Shown here: positions 45,675 to 59,060 of the stretch, piece after piece
Layout of the letters: each line of letters begins with the position of its first letter
Numbering within the stretch: position 1 is the first letter of the stretch
From: Strongylocentrotus purpuratus
Taxonomy: Eukaryota > Echinodermata > Echinoidea > Camarodonta > Strongylocentrotidae
Reading direction: 5' to 3'
Assembly (NCBI RefSeq): GCF_000002235.5
Contig: NW_022145601.1
Location: 25,896,348 to 25,960,347, forward strand
Length of the DNA stretch: 64,000 nucleotides
Notes under the pieces: model-generated
The model's input: the letters and a program-made list of their open reading frames with translations, nothing else
Told to the model about the DNA's origin: nothing
Database searches by the model: none
Made by a program: the position numbers and the translations under genes

Positions 45675-45959
45675 TTTTCCTGACTGAGGTGTCATATGAA
45701 AGACCAATAAATCAACTTTCTAGAAATGTAATTTTCTCTTTGAAGTTCAAATACCGTTCGCCAAATGACTGTTTGGTACCCTTTCTTCAATTTTGTGTTA
45801 ATCACTTATTTGTGAAATATGCTGCATATGAGTTGCATGAAATGAAAGAAGAGGATCTAAGCTTTACAAATATGTGTCATTTATTAATAATAATTGTGAT
45901 TCAGTTATGATAAAACATCGATAATTCTCGGTTTTGTTATATCTGGGACGCACTGTATA

Positions 45960-46170
45960 ATCATCACTGCCAAGGTGCTGGAGGTGCTTCATTGATACAT
46001 TTTGTTTGCCCTCTTGAGAAGAATACTTTCACCTGTGTATCAAACAATGAGAGCATTTATTTAGTATTCGTCTCGGTGGGTTTTTATAATTTTGGCACAC
46101 ATGACCTTTATCTGCAGATGGGCATGAACTGGCTATTGGGTACCCATTTACATCTTGGTGTAAAATAATG
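45960..46170. repeat. Partial copy of the 44.8-kb foldback arm
   Basis: Shares atcactgccaaggtgctgga, ggaggtgcttcat, cacctgtgtat and acctttatctgc blocks with the left arm at 44840-45050, same orientation. Confidence 0.75.
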
Positions 46171-49100
46171 TGGATAAATGGGGTCAAGCTCGCTATCCAT
46201 AAGGACCACTATCCATAACGCGTTACTAAATGAAAAGCGGTCTTTTATAAATAGCGTCCCTTATAAATAGCGAGCAGACCCCGAGCAATGTCGTGTCAGA
46301 AGATGGTAGTGTTTGACTTTATAATTTAAACCCTCAGGCCCGAATTCACAATCGCATCATATGACGCACATAAACCTAGGTTTGTCGACATGGGTGTCGA
46401 TCCCGAAAGAGGGGGGATGGCGGGGGGGGGGGGGTATATCCGCCCTCCTTCCAATATTTCAGGTGGGGGGGGGGGATGGCCTGTACAATCATTCCCCAAT
46501 ACTTCACCATCAAAACCCCCAAAAATGAAGAGAAAAATTAATGATGAGAGCCCGATGAGAGTAGTTAATCGTTATTACTCGCATGATGACCATCAGTATA
46601 CACATTTTTCTATCTCATTTTCATAATGCATACATATATAAATAGAAAACGAAGTAAATGAGACAACTGTATATGAGACAAGAATCAATTGAATTCTCGC
46701 TCATACGGCTTCATCAGGAATTTATGAATTTATTCAATTTATTCAATCAACAGTATTATAGAAATGCAGTGCGCCAAATTCAATTCCTACAAAGCTAAAG
46801 GCAGAAGGTAGACTGGCCTGAGCAAGAGCTTTCTCATTTCGCCTCTGTCGTGTTTACACATGACTTATGAAACCAGTGGCCCTAGCTCCCACATACCACA
46901 TTTGTGCATTCAATCAATTCTCTAGGCTTTTCTGTATTGGAGATTATAGAATTATTGGAGATGATAGGAGCATTAGAAACATAATTGAAATTGTTATCAT
47001 GAGGTTCATAAGGTCCATATTCATGATCCATTCAACAATGGAAATTCGTCGTGGTACATGGTATTACAATACATATACACTCATACAAAAATTCAATAAT
47101 ATAATTTTTGAGTTTATAGAAAACAAAAACAAAACTATTAACAATCAAAGATATAGTCATCCATCGGAAATGTATACCAAATGACGTGGATGACGATAAG
47201 TTTGGACAATTATCAATAATGTATTGCATTATTATAATTGCTATATAGTCTTATTACTATCATTATTATTATTATTATAATAAGTATTATTATTATTATT
47301 ATTATCATTTTCACTAATGTCATCATCATCATTGTCACAATCTCGATCATTTACCATGTTCTAGGGTCTGTTTTTATAGCCTAAGCCAGGGCAGTCTTTG
47401 TTATGATAATAAGTTATCCCTTTTGAGGTGTTCTGTAGCCCTAGTTCTTTTCTTACTGCAATGCTAGGCATGCACCCAGGTGCTAAATTCCTATATGTTC
47501 TGGACTGGGCTGGTTCAGTCATACAGTTTGGAATCAGTCTGCAGCCAGCTCTCACACTGAGAGGACCTCTGTTTCACGAGCTGGGGTGACTCCGGGTAGC
47601 CACACCTGTTATCCCTTTAAGTGTCAGCAAGTTTTGCCAGCAGTAAGTCAATTTGTTTTCTTATTTTTAGAGAGGAAATTTATTACTCATTTTGTACTTG
47701 TTTATCCATACGGAATATGAAGATAAGAAACTAGCAGATGGTTTAATTTGTGAACTTGTTGTGCTATGTTGTGCACATTTAGGACATAATATCGCATTTT
47801 GCACGTTTACTGGGTAGGCATGCTTTATATGATTATTATAATCATATATATGCAAATAAGCGCTAACAATCTCAGTGCTTTTACACCTTTGATACATTAA
47901 CCAAGGAGTTTTAAGAGATAGAATCATATCTAGCTCATTCCTTTTAATTTGTACCATCTTCGATGTCACCAGGAGAAAATATGTCAAGCATGTGCTTAAC
48001 TACGTCTTCCTTGCAGATACGTAGACAGACGATTCCTGTCTAGCTGCAATCTAACGGGCCACTTTCAAAGGGAAATATGCTTTTGTAATGATAATTACTT
48101 TTCGCTACCACTCGTCTGATAATACGAGCAGTACACAGTGCTTACCTTTACAGGAGGCAAAGCGAAAGGAAATGGACCAAAATTTCCTGAAACATTAATC
48201 AAAATTACTTGACTGGGCAGGTGTGGGCACTAATCTGACATAGTACATAAAGAACTGTACATGAGCAAATTCATTTTGTATTTTCGTGAGCCGGAAGTAA
48301 TCGGCAAAGTGTCAAATGGCAGGTTTTAGGATTGTACATTTTGTTTTACTTTTGTTCACAAATTAAAACTGCTATTATACAACGTGAGCAAATTCCTTGA
48401 TACAATTAGGTTTTTGTATTCATATTTTATCATCTGTTCGATTTTACCCTTGTTAGTTCAAATAAAAAGTGAAATATTAACGATATTTCTTCGTGAACAA
48501 AATCACTAATCAAGCTTTTCGATGATACTGGCGGCTTCGAACCTCGGACATCAACGGTAAACAGCACACCTGTAGATTCTATAATGCAACCTTAAAAAAC
48601 GGTTGGGACTCCAGCTCATCAAACTCCTTGCATAAACGGTATGATCTTATATTATTATTGTTATGATGATGATGATGATAAATAACTTGTTTCAACAAAA
48701 TTCCACTGATAAAATGGGAAGCCCATACTAGTATTCAGTTGGTTTTAATGAGAGCGAATAAAATACAGACAGCTAGATCAGTGGAATTAAAAAAAAAAGA
48801 TTCATCATCATCATTTTTATTATTATTATTATTATCATTATTATTATATTATTATTATCTCAGCTAATTTAGAATTTCAATTCTGAAAGTTGTCATTAAA
48901 GGAAAAAAATTGATTAGAGAAAAGAAAAAATATGATATTTAGATTTGCAAGCATATTAATCAAAATTAACATTTTATAATCATTCTTGAAAAAAGTTTTG
49001 AAAAAAAAATCTTCTTTAAATGTACTCGCGCTATACAGATCCACGTCCTCAACCGGAGGAACCATTTTATATATATCATGGACTGCGTTATTGAATGCAT

Positions 49101-49329
49101 TTGCCAAGTCTTCTTGATTTTTATTAATTTATCCGTCAAAACTGTTTCTGCATTTGTTTCTTGGGATCAACTCTTTATTTATTTCTTTTATTTATCCTCT
49201 TTCGAGGGACTTTATTAACATAACATCTATTTACAACAGCGTTTATATACAGAATTCATGCAATTTTAACATATCATATAAAGTACAAAACATGAAACTA
49301 ATGTGACATAATCACTAACTAAAATAATG
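46171..49329. other. Intergenic, short repeats, no gene seen
   Basis: An inverted repeat at about 46185-46282 (ggggtcaagctcgctatcca mirrored by ttataaatagcgagcagacc), a stray ggcccgaattcacaa terminus at 46338, poly-G runs at 46422 and 46466, (ATT)n tracts at 47250-47310 and 48800-48860, and (GAT)n at 48665-48680. The better-composed stretch 47370-47650 has no frame or splice pattern that I can defend as an exon. Confidence 0.5.
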
Positions 49330-51460
49330 AAAACATTTTTTAAAAACTTCGTTTTATCGAATTTCTTTTATCAAGATAGGTGCGAATTTCTACCTTTAAT
49401 TCTATTATGAAATATACAGCATGTATCCTGTGCTTTTCACTTTAAAAAAAATCTCTACTATATAGTTTCTTTAGATAATAAACTGAGCAAAGTTTAAAAG
49501 ATTCATTGCTCTCGTTTCTATTTCATGACCTTTTAAAAGAATTTTTTCCTTCAAAAAGATTCTGAATTAAACATAGTATCGACTAATTTGGATACAATCT
49601 TCCAAAAAAGCGTAACCTTCTTACTAGCCAGAAGAAGGTGAGTAGTTGTATCTGGGATCTTACAGATATCACATAGATTATTATTTTAATCGTTCTTTTA
49701 CATAAATTGTCTTTACTGGGTAATATTCTATGAATAAATTTAAAATTAAACTGCTTTATAATTCTGTTGTCATTTACAAAGTAAAATTTATATTGAAGCA
49801 TCGTCTTCCATTTAAACCCATTAGGTAAATGAAAAAAGCGTTCTAAAAATAAATGCACTGCATGCAGATCCTTTTTTTTTCTTCTAACATCAATTTATAA
49901 TAGTGTTTGGCCAGCATGCCCGCTACAATAATGGAGTCACATATGTTACCATTTCTATTGTTCTGGATTCCACTGCAGACGGTGGACTATTGATATATTG
50001 TATCCTATTACGTAACTTTTGCAACCAAATATTCAGGAATACACTTTTTAACTTTGCCAATTTAAAGGTACTATGTCCCATTTGCAGGCCCAACAAATGA
50101 AAAAGTTAAATTCCAACTGCATTTGAAAGATAATACTAATTTAGAACTTCCCTATAAAAAGGTGGGGCTTGAAAATGTCTTCAAGTGGGAAAATAACGAC
50201 TATTAGTTGTCAAATCGACTTTAGGGCTATAGAGCCCAAAAGTAATAGTCTTGATTTTCACACAATTGTACCGAATGGTCATACGTTTTATGCTGCGCAA
50301 AGATTCAATCAGTTTAATCTTGGCCATCACAAGAAGTGGGTTATTGATGTAGACAAATGCTAATGTACCCTTTACAATTAACTCTTTTCATGTATGTTAT
50401 TACCAAAGAAGAAAAAAGCCAGTCGGTCACTCAATAGTGTCTGACAGTGAAGTCTAGCAAGTAAACGGGTTTCCTTGCATAATTTGAATATGAGGACACT
50501 GCTAACGTTTAAATTCCACAGATAGGACATACATGACATATTCATAATTCCTGCAAAGTTCTACAGAATTTGATGTTGGCTGCAAAAGGGACATAGTACC
50601 TTTAAAGGCGGACAGTAATTCATTTTCTTGAAAATTAATACAAATATAATCAACTTCTTTCCAGATAATGTTTAATAAAACTTGTTTCAATTTAAGAATA
50701 TTGATTTTTATTCAGTTTGGAAAATACAATAACTCATTCCTATTTTTAATATTGCTACTATACCAAATCATTTCATTTTCAATATCTGTTACTTTAAACA
50801 TATCACTATATTTCAATTCAGCCTAAGAACAAAACATGTCAAAATAAAAGTTTTCAACTCTTTATAACCTTTCCAAGTTTTGCTCATATCGTTACTTGTT
50901 TTAGCCAAAGTGTCGTTATAGTATTTCTTTTCATTTTTTTAATTTAGATTGTTAGCTCTGTTTCTGTACTTTCTAAATTCATTCTAAAAACTGTTACTTT
51001 TCGTAACATCAAATTTTCTTTTGTTAAAATGACGTGTTCTTGAAATTTCAAGATATTCTTCTTTTATCCAAGGTGCTCCTCTTGACTTCCTTCTCACTGA
51101 TGCTATTGGCGCATGTTAATCACATACGCGATTAAAACAATTCTTAAAACTTTCCCAGAACTCATCGATACTATCACTGTTTAAACTATTCCAATCGGTA
51201 TTTCATAAGTCTCGAAAAAACAGTTCTTCATTAAAATTTTATATGACCTGAATGTACTTTATATTACAGGAACAGTTGTGATACTTAAAGGTTTTAGTGG
51301 TATAACATACACAAGTGTATGGTCACATTAACAGTTTGAAACCAAAACAAGGTCGATTAAAGTACTGCTAAATGGGGTTATACGAGTAGGACATTGTATC
51401 AGCTGCGACATATCATATATATATATATATCGAATATTTCTTTAACTTTGTCTAAAAAGG
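49330..51460 (-). pseudogene. LINE ORF2 C-terminal region, minus strand, interrupted
   Basis: On the minus strand a degenerate ORF2 C-terminal region is readable: LNIIWKEVDYICINFQENEL (near 50690-50620), then after the family E insertion KSVFLNIWLQKLRNRIQYIN (near 50050), FKWKTMLQYKFYFVNDNR (49820-49760), FKFIHRILPSKDNLCKR (49750-49690) and VTLFWKIVSKLV (near 49610). The spaced FK..HRILP..C....FWK pattern resembles the C-terminal region of L1/Tx1-like elements. Stops and frameshifts throughout. Confidence 0.7.
50062..50605 (+). mobile_element. TTAA-flanked short element, family E, copy 2 (nested in LINE)
   Basis: 544 bp with excellent ends: TTAAAGGTACTATGTCCC and GGGACATAGTACCTTTAA. It interrupts the minus-strand LINE, so the unoccupied site can be inferred as a single TTAA. 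Same family as 31200-31735. Confidence 0.92.
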
Positions 51461-51480
51461 TTGTTTTCAGTAAGCATGTT

Positions 51481-51732
51481 CAGGGGCGGATCTAGGGGGG
51501 TTAGGGGGTTGGTGGGAATAGAATATTGGTGGGCACTTTTTCAAAATTCCGGGGGGGGGGGGGGCAAAATGAAAGAATAAATTTAGTGCTCACTACCCCC
51601 CCCCCCCCCCTACACTGAGCAAATTATTGGTCGGCGCGATTTTCAAATTTCGCCCCCCCCCCCCGTCTTGGAAAATCCTGGATCCTCCACTGGGCCACCC
51701 CCCCCTAGCAAAATGCTAGTTCCGCCCCTGAT
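51481..51732. mobile_element. Homopolymer-rich short element with gcggatcta ends
   Basis: The left end caggggcggatctagggggg is mirrored at the right by ccccctagcaaaatgctagt then tccgcccctga. Runs of 10-15 G or C inside. Related to 5043-5400. Confidence 0.7.
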
Positions 51733-51889
51733 GTTGCAATTGAAATCACCCATCACTATTGTGTTTTGTTGGGATCTCAACCATGAGTGAATTATTAGAT
51801 ACCCTTATTATTTATGTTCTTAACAACAATTAAAAGTATTCAAAAAAATATGAGTTTGTTGTTCGTTGAATCAATACACCTCCCTGGAT

Positions 51890-52470
51890 GAAGTAAGAAA
51901 ACTATGACTAGTCAACATCGTTGGATGTTCGAGAGATGTTTATCTAATCATTGTTTCAAAAAATATGTCAGATCTTTGAAGGACGTAATAAGCTTCTTAG
52001 CAGTCTTTCCATCACTTGCTGGTAGGGCTACGAAAATTCGTCCGTCTTGCGACCAAGCTGCAGTGACGTTACTTGCTTCTCTGGCTGCTCTTAGTATTTT
52101 GTAGTTAGCAAAAGTCAGATCTTCTGCTATTGAGAGTTTTGACTGGAGTTATCACTCTTGTACGAATAATATATTCTGCACCAAAAATGATTCTAATTAA
52201 GGGCACGCTTTTGTACCTGTTTGATGATTTTAACTTGTTGCTTTGTGAGACCTCCTAACAGGTACAGCATATTCGACAACTGGTATCATGAAACTGGTAT
52301 AAACAACAATAAGGTCCTGAACTGTAAGACTGTGATGCTTCAAGGTGCGACGAACATACAAACGACTATTTGCACGTTTGACCATATACTCAACATGCGT
52401 ATTCCATTTCAAATCTGACTGGATAAAAACTCAAAGTAGTTTTGATGTATTGTTGCAACGTACGATGCGT
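51890..52470 (-). pseudogene. LINE reverse transcriptase C-terminal fragment, minus strand
   Basis: On the minus strand from about 52470: a CNNTSK-like lead, then SDLKWNTHVEYMVKRANSRL, YVRRTLKHHSLTVQDLIVVY and TSFMIPVVEYAVPV (52412-52245), typical of the post-catalytic thumb region of non-LTR reverse transcriptases. A degenerate C-terminus continues to about 51900. It abuts and truncates the last exon-A copy of the DUF6589-like array. Confidence 0.82.
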
Positions 52471-52733
52471 CCTTGAGGGTAAGCACTGTCGGGCCTGCTT
52501 GTAGTGTTATGTCGTTCACAGCGTACCTCTCTCATTTGCCTTTGTGGGCATAACATGTTCATGGATGGTGTCCTAGACATGAATTAGAAATGGTCAGAAA
52601 AGAAATTAAGTGAACAGTGGGATGAGAAAGGGATAGTATAGAAAAGGAAGTGCAGGAAGGTGATATATTGAAGTGGACTATTTTTATCTTTTTCACTAAT
52701 TTTGTTTCTTCTCTTCAGGCTATTCACACATAC

Positions 52734-52913
52734 CTTCATGACTAATGTCGATCCTGAAATGGAATTCCAATGGAACTGGCTGAAACTTGAGTCGATGTTT
52801 TGTGACTTCTGCCATACTCTTGGCAAATTTGCAGTCGGGAGACCAGTTCCACAGTTTTCTGGTACCAATGAATATGGACTTGAAATCTCTCAGGGAAGCA
52901 CATGGAGATTGGC
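52734..52913 (-). pseudogene. Exon B copy 1, degenerate
   Basis: The most diverged B copy. Acceptor-like ttttaag and donor gtatgtgt remain, but indels shift the frame part-way: PERFQV.IHWYQKTVELV is in one frame, KHRLKFQPVPLEFHFR in another. Confidence 0.7.
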
Positions 52914-53540
52914 CTTAAAAATGTAAGTTATATGATTAGATTAGTACACTACAATTATACACTACAATTAAAAAAATGCACTCAATACACTGCACACCAG
53001 ACTAAACAAAACTGTAAATTAGACATGACTATGAAACAAGGTACCTGGTAAACTAATAATACATATTAAAAACGGTGATTATAAAGCGCTTACCACTGAA
53101 GGCTATAGGCGCTATAAAAAAACAAAATACAATGATAAACAATTACATAAACCAAAACAAAAAATTACAAATAAACCTACAAATTACATTATATATCAAA
53201 GGCTTTTTAATGTATGGATATTTACAAGTACATTCTAATGTGAAATTGTAGTTCATAAAATCATAATGGAGTTTATCTGTAACAAATTGGATATATATTT
53301 ACCATTCTATTAATCGACAGTAAAGCCCATGCAGTGTGTTGTGTGTAAAGCCCAAGAAGACGTTATTGGAGTTATTGAAATGGACAATGTATATGGGATA
53401 TTTTTGGGATAAGTTTTATTAAAGTCATTTGATGAAGAATTTCGTAGCGTTCTCATTTTCTTGCAATAACAAAACACAACTTATCTGCACTTAAACAACT
53501 ATTAGATAACCACACAATATTGACTGTACAAAGATCTTAC

Positions 53541-53668
53541 AAGGAATCCGTCTGTTTAAAGTTGCTTTTAGTGTCGTTCACAGCTTGATGACGGAAAAGG
53601 TGCTTCAGGTGTTTAAGAGTAGCTCTCTCATTTGCCTTTGTGGGCACATACAGTTCTTGGATGGCGTC
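53541..53668 (-). pseudogene. Exon A copy nearest the left end of the array
   Basis: Minus-strand exon with acceptor ctctag and donor gtaaga. It reads DAIQELYVPTKANERATLKH then LKHLFRHQAVNDT.. in phase 0 with exon B. The sequence is open; it is called as part of a broken array because its downstream partner exons are not found. Confidence 0.65.
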
Positions 53669-53715
53669 CTAGAGATGAAGTAACATCATGTAGGCAGTGC
53701 ATGTGTATTACTGAC

Positions 53716-53849
53716 CAAAAGGAAGGAATTCGTCTGGTTAAACTTGCTTGTAGTGTCGTTAAAAGCTTGATGACGGAATAGATGCTTCAGGTGTTGAAGA
53801 GTAGCTCTCTCATTTGCCTTTGTGGGCACATACAGTTCTTGGATAGTGT
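53716..53849 (-). pseudogene. Exon A, second copy of the same unit
   Basis: Same product as 53541-53668, with acceptor tctaag and donor gtcagt. It shows that exon A itself was duplicated inside the unit, about 180 bp apart. Confidence 0.65.
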
Positions 53850-53999
53850 CTTAGACGTGATGGAATAGCATGGTCAGAAAGGAAATTGGGTGAGCAGTGG
53901 CGTGGGGATAGTATGCGAAAGGAAGAGCAGGAAGGGGATATGCAGAAGTAGACCCCTGTTTTTTATTAAGTTTTGTTTTCATAGGCTATTTACAGATAC

Positions 54000-54209
54000 C
54001 TTCATGACCTATGACCTGAAATGGAATTCCTGCGGAACCGGTTGAAACTCCTGGAGCCGATGTTTGGGGATTTTTGCTGTACTTCCGGCAACTTTTGCTG
54101 TGTACACCAGTTCCACAGTTTTCTGGTCCCTATGGATTGGGACTTAAAAACCCCTCAGGGATGTACCACCTGCAGTGGAAGGATTTTGCTCGACTATACC
54201 AATATTGGC
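54000..54209 (-). pseudogene. Exon B copy 2, deleted and without acceptor
   Basis: A 31-bp deletion plus a 1-bp insertion shift the frame into a stop within about ten codons, and the acceptor is changed from ttttaag to ttttatg. Copy 7 (60354-60563) has exactly the same lesions. Confidence 0.85.
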
Positions 54210-55129
54210 CATAAAAATAGCAAGTTATATGTTTAGATTAGTACACTACAATTATACACTACAATTATATACACTGCAATTATATACACTGCATACCAGA
54301 GTAACAAAACTGTAAATTAGGCAGGAATATGTTCAAACAAAGTATCTTGTGAAATATTAATAAGTAATAAAATCGGTGCTCTTAAAGCGCTTACCACCGA
54401 AGTTTCTAAGCGCTATAACAAACAAAATACAATGATGAACAATTACATATTAACCAAAACAAAAAACTACAAATTACAATACATATGAAAGGCTTATTAA
54501 TGTATGGATATTTACATACACATTGTCAATTAATATTGCAGGTTATAAAATTATAGACGGGTTTATCTGTAAAAGAAAATAGATATATGCTTACAACAAT
54601 ATTAATTTTCTATACAGTGATTCTACAGTGAAGCCCAGTGTGTTGTGTGTAGCCCCATACGATTGGGTGCATTGGACTTTTTAAATGGACAATGTGTGTT
54701 TTGGATCTTTTTGGATAAGTTTTATTAAATTCATTAATATGAAGACTTTCATAGCTCTTTCATGTGCCTTTGTTGGAACATAGAGTTTTTGGATGGTGTC
54801 CTATAGATGAAGTACCATCATGTAGGCAGTGCACGTGTATTACTGACCAGAAGGAAGGAATCCGTCTGGTTAAAGTTGTTTGTAGTGTCGTTCACAGCTT
54901 GATGACGAATAGATGCTTCATGTGTTGAAGAGTAGCTCTCTCATTTGCCTTTGTGGGCACATACAGTTCTTGGATAGTGTCTTAGACGTGATGGAATAGA
55001 ATGGTCAGAAAGGAAATTGGATGAGTAGTGGCGTGGGGATAGTATGGGAAAGGAAGAGCAGGAAGGGGCTATACAGAAGTAGACCCTTTTTTTAAATTAA
55101 TTTTGTTTTCATAGGCTATTTACACATAC

Positions 55130-55369
55130 ATTCATGACTAATGACCTAAAATGGAATTCCTGCGGAACCGGTTGAAACTCCTAGAGCCGATGTTTGGGGA
55201 TTTCTACTGTACTTCGGGCAACTTTTGCTGTGTACACCAGTTCCACAGTTTTCTGGTCCCCATGGATTGGGACTTGAAACCCCTCAGGGATAACTTCGAT
55301 ATTTCCGTCAGGATTTTCATTGTACCACCTGCAGTGGAAGGATTTTGCTCGACTATCCCAAATGTTGGC
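55130..55369 (-). pseudogene. Exon B copy 3, in-frame stop
   Basis: 240 bp with acceptor, but codon 63 is TAG (after KHRL) and two compensating 1-bp indels alter codons 4-27. The donor side reads atgaat/gtatgt. Confidence 0.85.
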
Positions 55370-56439
55370 CTTAAAAACAGCAAGTTATATGTTTATATTA
55401 GTACACTACAAGTATACACTACAATAATATTATATACACTGCATACTAAACAAAATTGTAAATTAGGCATGAATATGAAACAAAGTACCTGGTGAAATAA
55501 TAATAGATATTAAAAACGGTGCTCATAAAACGCTTACCATCGAAGTCTCTAAGCGCTATAACAAACAAAATACAATGATAAACAATTACATATTAAACAA
55601 AACAAAAAATGACAAATAAACCTACAAATTACAATATATATGAAAGGCTTTTCAATGTATAGATATTTACAAGTACATTCTCATGTGAAAGTGTAGTTCA
55701 TAAAATCATAATGGGGTTTATCTGTAACATATTGGATATATATATTATCTACCATTATATTAATTGACAGTAAAGTCCATGCTGTGTGTTGTGTGTAAAG
55801 CCCCATACGATGTTTTTGGACTTGTTGAAATGGTTTTATTAAAGTCATTTATTGAAGACTTTCGTAGCTTTCTCATTTTTTGCACTAACAGAACACAACT
55901 AATCTTCTCTTAAACAACTATAAGATAACCACATTATTATTGCATTTACAAAGATCTCAGTTGGTATTGCTGACCAAAAGGAAGGAATCCGTCCGGTTAA
56001 AGCTGCTTGTAGTGTCGTTCACAGCTTGATGACGGAATAGATGCTTTAGATGTTTAAGAGTAGCTCTCTCATTTGCCTTTGTGGGCACATACAGTTCTTG
56101 GATGGTTTTCTAAAGATGAAGTAAAATCATGTAGGCAGTGCATGTGTATTACTGACCAAAAGGAAGGAATTCGTCTGGTTAAACTTGCTTGTAGTGTCGT
56201 TGACAGCTTGATGACGGAATAGATGCTTCAGGTGTTGAAGAGTAGCTCTCTCATTTGCCTTTGTGGGCACATACAGTTCTTGGATAGTGTCTTAGACGTG
56301 ATGGAATAGAATGGTCAGAAAGGAAATTGGATGAGTAGTGGCGTGGGGATAGTATGGGAAAGGAAGAGCAGGAAGGGGCTATACAGAAGTAGACCCTTTT
56401 TTAAAATTAATTTTGTTTTCATAGGCTATTTACACATAC

Positions 56440-56679
56440 ATTCATGACTAATGACCTAAAATGGAATTCCTGCGGAACCGGTTGAAACTCCTAGAGCCGA
56501 TGTTTGGGGATTTCTACTGTACTTCGGGCAACTTTTGCTGTGTACACCAGTTCCACAGTTTTCTGGTCCCCATGGATTGGGACTTGAAACCCCTCAGGGA
56601 TAACTTCGATATTTCCGTCAGGATTTTCATTGTACCACCTGCAGTGGAAGGATTTTGCTCGACTATCCCAAATGTTGGC
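56440..56679 (-). pseudogene. Exon B copy 4, in-frame stop
   Basis: Identical by eye to copy 3, exactly 1310 bp away, with the same TAG at codon 63. Confidence 0.85.
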
Positions 56680-57749
56680 CTTAAAAACAGCAAGTTATAT
56701 GTTTATATTAGTACACTACAAGTATACACTACAATAATATTATATACACTGCATACTAAACAAAATTGTAAATTAGGCATGAATATGAAACAAAGTACCT
56801 GGTGAAATAATAATAGATATTAAAAACGGTGCTCATAAAACGCTTACCATCGAAGTCTCTAAGCGCTATAACAAACAAAATACAATGATAAACAATTACA
56901 TATTAAACAAAACAAAAAATGACAAATAAACCTACAAATTACAATATATATGAAAGGCTTTTCAATGTATAGATATTTACAAGTACATTCTCATGTGAAA
57001 GTGTAGTTCATAAAATCATAATGGGGTTTATCTGTAACATATTGGATATATATATTATCTACCATTATATTAATTGACAGTAAAGTCCATGCTGTGTGTT
57101 GTGTGTAAAGCCCCATACGATGTTTTTGGACTTGTTGAAATGGTTTTATTAAAGTCATTTATTGAAGACTTTCGTAGCTTTCTCATTTTTTGCACTAACA
57201 GAACACAACTAATCTTCTCTTAAACAACTATAAGATAACCACATTATTATTGCATTTACAAAGATCTCAGTTGGTATTGCTGACCAAAAGGAAGGAATCC
57301 GTCCGGTTAAAGCTGCTTGTAGTGTCGTTCACAGCTTGATGACGGAATAGATGCTTTAGATGTTTAAGAGTAGCTCTCTCATTTGCCTTTGTGGGCACAT
57401 ACAGTTCTTGGATGGTTTTCTAAAGATGAAGTAAAATCATGTAGGCAGTGCATGTGTATTACTGACCAAAAGGAAGGAATTCGTCTGGTTAAACTTGCTT
57501 GTAGTGTCGTTGACAGCTTGATGACGGAATAGATGCTTCAGGTGTTGAAGAGTAGCTCTCTCATTTGCCTTTGTGGGCACATACAGTTCTTGGATAGTGT
57601 CTTAGACGTGATGGAATAGAATGGTCAGAAAGGAAATTGGATGAGTAGTGGCGTGGGGATAGTATGGGAAAGGAAGAGCAGGAAGGGGCTATACAGAAGT
57701 AGACCCTTTTTTAAAATTAATTTTGTTTTCATAGGCTATTTACACATAC

Positions 57750-57989
57750 ATTCATGACTAATGACCTAAAATGGAATTCCTGCGGAACCGGTTGAAACTC
57801 CTAGAGCCGATGTTTGGGGATTTCTACTGTACTTCGGGCAACTTTTGCTGTGTACACCAGTTCCACAGTTTTCTGGTCCCCATGGATTGGGACTTGAAAC
57901 CCCTCAGGGATAACTTCGATATTTCCGTCAGGATTTTCATTGTACCACCTGCAGTGGAAGGATTTTGCTCGACTATCCCAAATGTTGGC
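57750..57989 (-). pseudogene. Exon B copy 5, in-frame stop
   Basis: Identical by eye to copies 3 and 4, with the same TAG at codon 63. Confidence 0.85.
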
Positions 57990-59060
57990 CTTAAAAACAG
58001 CAAGTTATATGTTTATATTAGTACACTACAAGTATACACTACAATAATATTATATACACTGCATACTAAACAAAATTGTAAATTAGGCATGAATATGAAA
58101 CAAAGTACCTGGTGAAATAATAATAGATATTAAAAACGGTGCTCATAAAACGCTTACCATCGAAGTCTCTAAGCGCTATAACAAACAAAATACAATGATA
58201 AACAATTACATATTAAACAAAACAAAAAATGACAAATAAACCTACAAATTACAATATATATGAAAGGCTTTTCAATGTATAGATATTTACAAGTACATTC
58301 TCATGTGAAAGTGTAGTTCATAAAATCATAATGGGGTTTATCTGTAACATATTGGATATATATATTATCTACCATTATATTAATTGACAGTAAAGTCCAT
58401 GCTGTGTGTTGTGTGTAAAGCCCCATACGATGTTTTTGGACTTGTTGAAATGGTTTTATTAAAGTCATTTATTGAAGACTTTCGTAGCTTTCTCATTTTT
58501 TGCACTAACAGAACACAACTAATCTTCTCTTAAACAACTATAAGATAACCACATTATTATTGCATTTACAAAGATCTCAGTTGGTATTGCTGACCAAAAG
58601 GAAGGAATCCGTCCGGTTAAAGCTGCTTGTAGTGTCGTTCACAGCTTGATGACGGAATAGATGCTTTAGATGTTTAAGAGTAGCTCTCTCATTTGCCTTT
58701 GTGGGCACATACAGTTCTTGGATGGTTTTCTAAAGATGAAGTAAAATCATGTAGGCAGTGCATGTGTATTACTGACCAAAAGGAAGGAATTCGTCTGGTT
58801 AAACTTGCTTGTAGTGTCGTTGACAGCTTGATGACGGAATAGATGCTTCAGGTGTTGAAGAGTAGCTCTCTCATTTGCCTTTGTGGGCACATACAGTTCT
58901 TGGATAGTGTCTTAGACGTGATGGAATAGAATGGTCAGAAAGGAAATTGGGTGAGCAGTGGCTTGGGGATAGTATGCGAAAGGAAGAGCAGGAAGGGGAT
59001 ATGCAGAAGTAGACCCCTGTTTTTTATTAAGTTTTGTTTTCATAGGCTATTTACAGATAC

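Noticed and set aside
47361..47650. Possible exon in a better-composed stretch
   Set aside because: No splice acceptor/donor pair with a consistent phase and no recognisable protein motif.
55151..58115. Repeated plus-strand 114-codon frames starting MEFLRNRLKLLEP
   Set aside because: They are antisense to exon B. The minus strand gives matching splice phases, conserved motifs and an upstream exon, whereas the plus-strand version has only a GC donor-like site in most copies and unusual composition.
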